Shown piece after piece: positions 32,150-36,360 of a stretch of DNA of 36,360 nucleotides. The notes under the pieces are model-generated. The model worked only from the letters and a program-made list of their open reading frames with translations, made no database searches and had not been told where the DNA came from. The position numbers and the translations under genes are program-made. The stretch is from a virus, in IMG/VR virus record IMGVR_UViG_3300020370_000017, positions 1 through 36,360 of that record, one strand, 5' to 3'. Numbering within the stretch: the first letter of the stretch is position 1; every line of letters starts with the position of its first letter.

Positions 32150-32396
32150 CAAAAACACCTCCACTACCTTTTCCTTCGGGGAGTCCCAATCCACACTCAG
32201 CTTTAATAATTAACCAATGCAAGCAGTCAACACATTTTGGTTTGCCCTGACTAATCGCTCTTGCGTCTGCATAAAGATATTCGGCTTGTAAAACAGCTTC
32301 TTCTAAAGTTTTACCGGTTAAAGGTAAATTTAGTTTGCCGTCTTTAGTTTTTATCTTTACACGCCAAGAATTTTCATTCTCTTCGTAGAGAACCAT
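32115..32396 (-). CDS. Small protein with a Cys cluster (zinc-ribbon-like)
   Basis: A 93-residue protein. ATG 32396 (MVLYEENENSWRVKIKTKDG) is preferred over 32426, which would overlap the upstream gene more. The first half has strands and a helix (LPLTGKTLEEAVLQAEYLYA). The second half carries CVDCLHWLIIKAECGLGLPE and VFAKDCACFW: two Cys pairs plus a His, compatible with a zinc site. Similar short Cys-rich proteins are frequent in cyanophage early regions. The end overlaps a plus-strand gene by 35 nt. Confidence 0.5.
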   Translation of the reverse strand: MVLYEENENSWRVKIKTKDGKLNLPLTGKTLEEAVLQAEYLYADARAISQGKPKCVDCLHWLIIKAECGLGLPEGKGSGGVFAKDCACFWAKN

Positions 32397-32575
32397 TCTT
32401 CCTGCGTGGTATCTAAGTGATGGCAATACGTTTTAAATTCTGTTCCATCAGTACAAATATAGTCATCAGGTGGGATTGTCATCCACCTTCTGACTCCATC
32501 TACTATTTGAAAATAATGTCCAGAAGAGTAAATAACTTTGCCTTCATTTTCAGAATCAATTGCTTGCTTGGTCAT
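32357..32575 (-). CDS. Small unknown protein (72 aa)
   Basis: MTKQAIDSENEGKVIYSSGH, then YFQIVDGVRRWMTIPPDDYI and TYCHHLDTTQEEWFSTKRMK. It has a beta-rich aromatic core with two Cys and two adjacent His residues that could bind metal. It overlaps its neighbours on both sides in other frames. No family recognised. Confidence 0.45.
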   Translation of the reverse strand: MTKQAIDSENEGKVIYSSGHYFQIVDGVRRWMTIPPDDYICTDGTEFKTYCHHLDTTQEEWFSTKRMKILGV

Positions 32576-32861
32576 TGTATTTAAGAATAAAAGTTAAACG
32601 AATAAGTTCTGGCAGTTCTGGATCTGCTTTTTGAAGCTTTTGAAATTGTTCCCAAAGACCTGAATAGGTTCCTTTTAGTCCTATAGCTGCGTTGTCTCTG
32701 TCAAATAATTCATAAAGGAAATTAGAGAACTGAGCTTTCCCATTTTCCACTTGCCATGGCTTTAGCTGCTGCTTCAGCCTCGCTTCGAGTAAAACAATGC
32801 TGTCCCCAGTAGACAACTTTTCCGTCTGAGTACCAAGGTTTGAAACAAGAGTCGAGTCCAT
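32556..32861 (-). CDS. Small unknown protein overlapping the neighbouring frame
   Basis: 101 residues from ATG 32861. The most convincing part is the second half: FSNFLYELFDRDNAAIGLKG, TYSGLWEQFQKLQKADPELP and IRLTFILKYNDQ. I recall similar FLYELYDRD...TYTGLW proteins in cyanophages. The first 37 residues overlap the next upstream gene (32722-32931) in another frame, so GTG 32750 (64 aa) is an alternative start. The overlap may be real or one frame may be a shadow. Confidence 0.5.
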   Translation of the reverse strand: MDSTLVSNLGTQTEKLSTGDSIVLLEARLKQQLKPWQVENGKAQFSNFLYELFDRDNAAIGLKGTYSGLWEQFQKLQKADPELPELIRLTFILKYNDQASN

Positions 32862-32931
32862 AAGTAATCATGTTTACGCCAAAAGTGTTTGGCATAGCTA
32901 AATGTGAGTAATTTGTGCTTTTTTTCAGCAT
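32722..32931 (-). CDS. Small unknown protein (69 aa) overlapping the neighbouring frame
   Basis: MLKKSTNYSHLAMPNTFGVN, then ITYGLDSCFKPWYSDGKVVY and WGQHCFTRSEAEAAAKAMAS. The sequence YWGQHCFTRSEAEAAAKAM looks natural, with an amphipathic helix after a strand. Starts at 32931 or 32895 are both possible. Upstream, TTGACT (32956-32951) and TAAAAT (32935-32930) give a weak promoter with a 15-nt spacer; if it is used, 32895 is the better start. Confidence 0.5.
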   Translation of the reverse strand: MLKKSTNYSHLAMPNTFGVNMITYGLDSCFKPWYSDGKVVYWGQHCFTRSEAEAAAKAMASGKWESSVL

Positions 32932-33003
32932 TTTATTTTAATGCCAAAGGAGTCAAGATTAAGTTCTTGAGGGATATCGGATATACATAAATTGTTTATT
33001 AAT

Positions 33004-33429
33004 TTATTTAACTTTGTTTAACTGTACTAAGTCCTCTATCGTCCTATTATGTGCCTCAGTCTTAATGATCTCATACAGAGACTTGCCGATTTTCTCAATA
33101 AGTAAAGAATCCAAGTGACCGTAATAGGTTTCAGTATAAATATTTTCACTTTCATGTGCGAATTGTTCATCATTTAATACTCTTAAGAACCGCTGACAAA
33201 TTGTTATTTTGTTTGTAATTTTATGCATCCAATCTTCATCAATAACTAAACTAGATTGCCGTTCTTTTTTGACATGTTTTTGCATGCCATATAAAGCAAG
33301 AGCTAATTCATCTTTTAGTACAATTCGTTGTGTCCCTGTTAAATGCTGTATTTCATCAATAAATACATTTCTTTTAAGAGTCGTACTTTTATAAAACTGA
33401 CTCATCTCAAGGTGTAATGTTTCAGTCAT
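33004..33429 (-). CDS. Unknown helical protein (141 aa)
   Basis: MTETLHLEMSQFYKSTTLKR followed by long helices (LTGTQRIVLKDELALALYGM, QFAHESENIYTETYYGHLDS) and a charged end (TIEDLVQLNKVK). It is about 16% acidic and contains no recognised domain. Its start overlaps the previous gene by 8 nt. Position next to recombination genes suggests an early accessory role, but I cannot assign one. Confidence 0.6.
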   Translation of the reverse strand: MTETLHLEMSQFYKSTTLKRNVFIDEIQHLTGTQRIVLKDELALALYGMQKHVKKERQSSLVIDEDWMHKITNKITICQRFLRVLNDEQFAHESENIYTETYYGHLDSLLIEKIGKSLYEIIKTEAHNRTIEDLVQLNKVK

Positions 33430-33700
33430 TATATAAATTTTCCACTATATATTCATCGTAATTTGTATCTTCTTCCATATACAAACCAAGTTGAATCATT
33501 CCCAGTCTTGTTCCTACCTTTAAGCAATCAGCATTTGAATAACCATATTGTCTTAGCTGTTTAAATAATTCACTTAAACCTTGCATCGCAGCCCATGTAC
33601 GATCTCGAATAACTTCATCGTCTTCCATTAATTTACGGAGTCGGACCTCCGTCATGCCAGAAGGTCCGTATGTTGCCGTTTGTTTTTTCTTTTCAGACAT
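33422..33700 (-). CDS. Unknown protein (92 aa)
   Basis: Start at ATG 33700, overlapping the previous gene's TGA by one base (TGATG). MSEKKKQTATYGPSGMTEVR, then a helical body (LMEDDEVIRDRTWAAMQGLS, ELFKQLRQYGYSNADCLKVG, MIQLGLYMEEDTNYDEYIVE). It is acidic at the end and has one Cys. No family recognised; it is one of the coupled small genes downstream of recT. Confidence 0.6.
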   Translation of the reverse strand: MSEKKKQTATYGPSGMTEVRLRKLMEDDEVIRDRTWAAMQGLSELFKQLRQYGYSNADCLKVGTRLGMIQLGLYMEEDTNYDEYIVENLYND

Positions 33701-34029
33701 CAAAACATATCCTCTTCGTTCTTGACGACATCTGGATTAATAGTTGCATCCGCTTTTGCTTGACTGCTCTGTAACATTGATTGATCAGGTGTCATCTTCA
33801 ATGAAAGATAGTTATTGCCTGATTTTGCAGTCTTTTTCCAGCCACTAACTCTAAGTAATACATGTTCTCCGGCATAGTCATCACTAGCTGGATCAGCATC
33901 AGCTAAATACTTCATTAAGTCAGGAATCTGAGCAACTGGAACTTTAAATATGCCATTGAAATTTGGCTGGTTTCTTGACTCGTCGCATTTGTCGTTTTTA
34001 AACAAATTACCGTTGATTGCAATGTCCAT
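33700..34029 (-). CDS. Single-stranded DNA-binding-like protein (candidate)
   Basis: A 109-residue protein. The strand-rich core (DIAINGNLFKNDKCDESRNQ, FNGIFKVPVAQIPDLMKYLA, HVLLRVSGWKKTAKSGNNYL) resembles DUF736-type or OB-fold single-strand DNA-binding proteins. 'SGWKK-x-x-K-x-G-x-x-YLSLK' is the clearest match. The C-terminus is acidic and ends EEDMF, like the tip of bacterial SSB. It is encoded next to RecT, which acts on single-stranded DNA. The assignment is by motif and context and has moderate confidence. Confidence 0.5.
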   Translation of the reverse strand: MDIAINGNLFKNDKCDESRNQPNFNGIFKVPVAQIPDLMKYLADADPASDDYAGEHVLLRVSGWKKTAKSGNNYLSLKMTPDQSMLQSSQAKADATINPDVVKNEEDMF

Positions 34030-34045
34030 TGTTAATAAGGAAAAA

Positions 34046-34237
34046 TTAGTTGTTGAGAGTGTTGGCCTGTTCGTAATGCTCTATATCGGCCATTTTATAA
34101 AGCACTTTTTGAGAAATTTTGACGTAAGGAGGTCCATGATTTTGAGAACGCCATTTAAATAGCGTTTCTTTACTCATTCGCCACCTTTCAGCTAATTCCT
34201 CCGGTGTAAGAAACTCAGAAGAGGTCGTCATCGTCAT
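34046..34237 (-). CDS. Excisionase-like HTH DNA-binding protein
   Basis: From ATG 34237 (or 34231) this is a 63-residue protein: FLTPEELAERWRMSKETLFK, then WRSQNHGPPYVKISQKVLYK and MADIEHYEQANT. This is the winged helix-turn-helix layout of the MerR/excisionase (HTH_17) family. These small proteins act as recombination directionality factors or transcription regulators. The start overlaps the end of recT. No integrase gene is in the window, so a regulator of early genes is as likely as an excisionase. Confidence 0.72.
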   Translation of the reverse strand: MTMTTSSEFLTPEELAERWRMSKETLFKWRSQNHGPPYVKISQKVLYKMADIEHYEQANTLNN

Positions 34238-34901
34238 CTGGCTGTTGTTCTTGCAGCTTATCGGATATGGGCTGTTCTGGCAGTACTTCGGATTTAACTG
34301 GTTGTGCAATGGCTGCCTCATGAGGCGTGTTTGGCACGGTTACATTTACAGGTTCAATGTCAACAATTTCGTCTTCAGTTTGAATGCCCAGCAATAAATC
34401 GGCGACATATTGTCTGCCAAAAAAAGTTGCTGCACGATATTTCAATAAATGTTCTGGCATGCTTTTCCATTTGGGATTTTTTACCCAATTTTCTGCTCTT
34501 GCCATTCCGATTGAAACCCATGATCCATAGATTTCTTTTCCATCCTTTATTCGTATTGCTGTACACCTAATTTTCAAATCTTCTCTTTCGCCTTCCATTT
34601 GATAATCAAAGTTTTCAAATCTTCCACAACCAATAATGGTTGCAATAATAAATTGTGCTGACCAGCTTGGCTTACCTTGAATAACATTCATGTTTTGCAT
34701 AACCACTAATGGACTTATATCCATTCGGTTAGCCATTTCTATTGCCACCAGACAATTGGGCAAGCCTTTTTGGCCTTGATATTGTGGTGGTACAAGATTG
34801 CTTTGGGCTAATGATTTAGCCATGCGTTGATACAACTCAAATGATCCTTCGTTTTTGTAAACAGAAGATTTTGGGGTTGTTGTTAAAGATGAATCAGTCA
34901 T
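34215..34901 (-). CDS. recT: RecT-family recombinase (single-strand annealing protein)
   Basis: A 228-residue protein of the RecT family (E. coli RecT is 269). Signature blocks are NCLVAIEMANRMDISPLVVM, NVIQGKPSWSAQFIIATIIG, WVKNPKWKSMPEHLLKYRAA and FFGRQYVADLLLGIQTEDE. The protein anneals complementary strands and can invade duplex DNA, working with the RecE-type nuclease encoded nearby. The C-terminal 35 residues are low complexity and end DDDDDLF. Coupled gene starts overlap at its 5' end (34894-34901) and 3' end. Confidence 0.9.
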   Translation of the reverse strand: MTDSSLTTTPKSSVYKNEGSFELYQRMAKSLAQSNLVPPQYQGQKGLPNCLVAIEMANRMDISPLVVMQNMNVIQGKPSWSAQFIIATIIGCGRFENFDYQMEGEREDLKIRCTAIRIKDGKEIYGSWVSIGMARAENWVKNPKWKSMPEHLLKYRAATFFGRQYVADLLLGIQTEDEIVDIEPVNVTVPNTPHEAAIAQPVKSEVLPEQPISDKLQEQQPDDDDDLF

Positions 34902-35037
34902 TTTTCTTTTTTGGTACAGAACTTAATAGGATTTCAAAAGCACCTAATACTTTGTCGAGTTTGTCCTCAACTCTTTGAATCGCTAAAGAATGAAGGTGCA
35001 GTTCATGTCTTATGTGAGCGTCTAGCTGGTCATTCAT
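34894..35037 (-). CDS. Tiny helical protein between recE and recT (47 aa)
   Basis: Reading from ATG 35037 gives MNDQLDAHIRHELHLHSLAI, QRVEDKLDKVLGAFEILLSS and VPKKKND. It is fully helical and charged, probably a coiled coil. The start overlaps the previous stop (ATGA) and the stop lies just after the start of recT, so it is coupled to both. It is too short to assign a function. Confidence 0.55.
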   Translation of the reverse strand: MNDQLDAHIRHELHLHSLAIQRVEDKLDKVLGAFEILLSSVPKKKND

Positions 35038-35210
35038 GACAATGTCTTTTTAAATAAAATGTTTGCATCAGGAAATTTCCTATCTAGTATTTTTCTTGCC
35101 TCTTCAGGCGTAGGGGCTGTGATTCTTACGTTCCTTCCTTTTGCATTTGGTTTTTCACAAACCCAAAAAAGATGAACTAAAGATCCCCAAGAAGATGAAT
35201 GCCAACTCAT
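35034..35210 (-). CDS. Tiny protein between recE and recT (58 aa)
   Basis: Reading from ATG 35210 gives MSWHSSSWGSLVHLFWVCEK, PNAKGRNVRITAPTPEEARK and ILDRKFPDANILFKKTLS. The second half (PTPEEARKIL-x-x-K-x-P-D-A-N-I-L-F) parallels the same region of the neighbouring 58-residue gene, suggesting a paired duplication. Trp and basic residues in the first half could contact nucleic acid. ATGA overlaps on both sides. Confidence 0.55.
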   Translation of the reverse strand: MSWHSSSWGSLVHLFWVCEKPNAKGRNVRITAPTPEEARKILDRKFPDANILFKKTLS

Positions 35211-35383
35211 TTTTTTTCTGCTAAAAAAGAAATTTCAAGATCTGGATAGATTTTTTGAATTTTTTTGTAAGCTTCTTCTTTTGAGCGTCCATAGCAATAA
35301 AGCTTGTGACGTATTACGTCTGTTCCAAAAACGTAAAAAACATATTTCTTGAGAGAATTTAACTCTTCTGAAAGTTTGTCCAT
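35207..35383 (-). CDS. Tiny protein between recE and recT (58 aa)
   Basis: Reading from ATG 35383 gives MDKLSEELNSLKKYVFYVFG, TDVIRHKLYCYGRSKEEAYK and KIQKIYPDLEISFLAEKK. The strand-helix-strand layout (YVFYVFG...SKEEAYKKI-x-K-x-Y-P-D-L-E-I-S-F) matches the neighbouring 58-residue protein. It starts at the recE stop (TAATG) and its own stop overlaps the next start. Function unknown. Confidence 0.55.
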   Translation of the reverse strand: MDKLSEELNSLKKYVFYVFGTDVIRHKLYCYGRSKEEAYKKIQKIYPDLEISFLAEKK

Positions 35384-36228
35384 TAATAAAGCTCAATATC
35401 CATTGGGGATAAATTAGTCGAATTTTTCTTCCCTTTGGCCCAATCAGGTAAACCAATAATTTCCACAGTTTCGCTGTAATTAGGAAATTCTTTGGCATCT
35501 TCCCAATATTTAATTTTAGATAATCCTCTTCGAGCTTTTTCATAACCCAAAGTAATCATTTCTTCGTCAGCAACGTAAACAGCAACACTAAAAGGTGGCT
35601 GTTTTTCAACAACAATAAAAATAAAATTTTTAGGTCTATGTCCCATAGATTTTTCTATGCCTTCCATGTAAAACCCAGCTTGAATGTCATATCCGTATTG
35701 AACTATTGCCCTTTGGAATCCTTTCTTTGAGGCATCTGTTGTGGTCTTGTAATCAATGACATATTCCAAATTATCAGTTATATAATCTGGCCGACATTTA
35801 CACCTCAAGCCTGTCATTTCGTCTGTCCAGTAATGACTCGTTTCAGATTCACCTTGTATATCCATAAATTCCAAAGCTGGAGAAAAATTAAAGACCGCCT
35901 CGCTCATCCTTTTTAGTTTTTCGCCAAAAGTAGGAAGAAGAATTTGTCTATGAAGTACATTTTCAGCTTTCCATTTTTTACCTTCTTTTGTGCTTAAAGA
36001 TAAGCCTTCTGGTTTCACAATAAATTCAGCATCAAAAATAGCTTGATCTTCCATCATTGCGTGAAAAGCAGAACCTTCAATTAATGCTTGAGTTGGTTCT
36101 TTTTTAGGACCATATTGAGCTTCGTAGTAGTGCTTGCCACTACCAAGAACAGCCGCTTTTACTTTTGTGGAGGATTGTTCCTCCCCTGCGTGATATTCCT
36201 CGTTGGGAATCCTTAAAAATTGAGGCAT
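35383..36228 (-). CDS. recE: RecE-like PD-(D/E)XK exonuclease
   Basis: A 281-residue protein from ATG 36228 (MPQFLRIPNEEYHAGEEQSS); 36279 would add an unlikely N-terminus. PD-(D/E)XK motifs are visible: GSAFHAMMED with His56, RCKCRPD with Asp148, YVIDYKT with Asp159 and Lys161, and IVQYGYDIQAGFY (QxxxY-type). This fits the RecE/DUF3799-like nucleases that resect double-strand ends to give a 3' tail for RecT. It is the first gene of the minus early block and ends against a tiny gene (TAATG), four genes before recT. It is much shorter than E. coli RecE and corresponds to its nuclease domain. Confidence 0.88.
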   Translation of the reverse strand: MPQFLRIPNEEYHAGEEQSSTKVKAAVLGSGKHYYEAQYGPKKEPTQALIEGSAFHAMMEDQAIFDAEFIVKPEGLSLSTKEGKKWKAENVLHRQILLPTFGEKLKRMSEAVFNFSPALEFMDIQGESETSHYWTDEMTGLRCKCRPDYITDNLEYVIDYKTTTDASKKGFQRAIVQYGYDIQAGFYMEGIEKSMGHRPKNFIFIVVEKQPPFSVAVYVADEEMITLGYEKARRGLSKIKYWEDAKEFPNYSETVEIIGLPDWAKGKKNSTNLSPMDIELY

Positions 36229-36275
36229 ACTAAAAAGCCAAGGTAAACAAAAGGTAGCGTGTTCGACGTATATTG

Positions 36276-36290
36276 GCAACTATGAGTTGC
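36276..36290. promoter_or_regulatory. Perfect inverted repeat in the recE/helicase divergent promoter region (operator candidate)
   Basis: GCAACT ATG AGTTGC is a perfect 6+3+6 palindrome between recE and the helicase gene. It overlaps both the plus-strand -35-like TTGCTT (36287-36292) and a minus-strand -35-like TTGCCA (36279-36274). A dimeric repressor bound here would cover both promoters. The binding protein is unknown. Confidence 0.5.
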
Positions 36291-36314
36291 TTTGAACGTA
36301 AAATACCGTATACT
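36287..36314 (+). promoter_or_regulatory. Sigma-70-type promoter for the helicase gene
   Basis: TTGCTT (36287-36292) and TATACT (36309-36314) are separated by 16 nt. The ATG of the helicase gene lies 7 nt after the -10 hexamer, so the transcript may be nearly leaderless. A minus-strand equivalent for recE (TTGCCA then TACCTT) is weak. Confidence 0.45.
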
Positions 36315-36321
36315 TCAAAAC

Positions 36322-36360
36322 ATGGAACAAAGACCCTATCAAAAAAAGCTTATATCGGAT
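36322..36360 (+). CDS. Superfamily 2 helicase, N-terminus only (3' end outside window)
   Basis: Thirteen codons to the window edge read MEQRPYQKKLISD. The RPYQ motif about four residues from the start is the typical opening of SF2 DEAD/DEAH-type helicases and restriction-type helicases that carry a Q motif ('L-RPYQ-x-x-x-I'). It fits a replication or repair gene divergently transcribed from recE. The identification rests on these residues only. Confidence 0.5.
   Translation, partial: MEQRPYQKKLISD

Noticed and set aside
4814-35347. A 17-bp identical stretch ACGTAAAAAACATATTT at 4814-4830 and 35331-35347
   Set aside because: AT-rich words of this length can match by chance in a 36-kb AT-rich sequence. 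One copy is in an intergenic leader, the other inside a coding frame, so a shared function or recombination site is not supported.
35235-35543. A 102-codon minus-strand frame overlapping recE and a tiny gene
   Set aside because: It overlaps the catalytic-end region of the RecE-like gene in another frame and has an unnatural composition. The 58-residue reading at 35207-35383 fits the coupled gene chain better.
1-36360. CRISPR array, integrase, attachment site or insertion sequence
   Set aside because: No regularly spaced direct repeats, no transposase or integrase motif and no tRNA-derived att core was found, so lysogeny cannot be settled from this window.

Overview
The window is a piece of a double-stranded DNA phage or prophage genome. 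It is AT-rich and densely packed, with many ATGA or TAATG gene overlaps and few strong ribosome binding sites. The head and tail genes follow the order of a lambda/HK97-type siphovirus. The fibre genes, three 2OG-Fe(II) oxygenases and several secreted or membrane proteins resemble genes I associate with phages of marine picocyanobacteria (Synechococcus/Prochlorococcus), including T4-like cyanophages. A cyanophage or cyanobacterial prophage is therefore the most likely source. This rests on protein motifs and remembered family features, not on a database search.

Region 1 (1-14900, plus strand) is the virion module. It starts inside a head polyprotein that carries a TUDOR-like domain, an HK97-type prohead protease and the major capsid protein. 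After it come two small proteins near the capsid gene, a terminator, head-tail joining and tail terminator proteins, the tail tube, and the G/GT tail chaperones with a clear -1 frameshift site. Then come the tape measure, a gpL-position protein, an NlpC/P60-like (gpK-position) protein, a gpJ-like tail tip and three further structural proteins, one of them a second tail-tube-like protein.

Region 2 (14942-22624) is one gene of 2560 codons for a giant tail fibre. It has about 140 five-residue repeats, later fibre modules and an embedded cupredoxin-like domain with a possible copper site. Region 3 (22621-25793, minus) holds a fibre-assembly-like protein, a glycine-rich adhesin, another short fibre-like protein and two related 2OG-Fe(II) oxygenases. 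Region 4 (25896-28227, plus) holds five tightly coupled genes, including a third oxygenase and a structural protein known in cyanophages. Region 5 (28154-30421, minus) encodes a holin-like membrane protein, an XhlA-like coiled-coil membrane protein and three proteins with signal peptides. It may be a lysis or envelope module.

Region 6 (30473-32149, plus) is a run of very short genes with hairpins between some of them. Region 7 (32115-36228, minus) is the recombination/early module: a RecE-like nuclease, three tiny proteins, RecT, an excisionase-like HTH protein, an SSB-like protein and several small unknowns. At the right edge a plus-strand superfamily 2 helicase gene begins. It diverges from recE across a short intergenic region with a perfect inverted repeat. 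Transcription direction changes six times, which is unusual for a siphovirus and suggests modular assembly.
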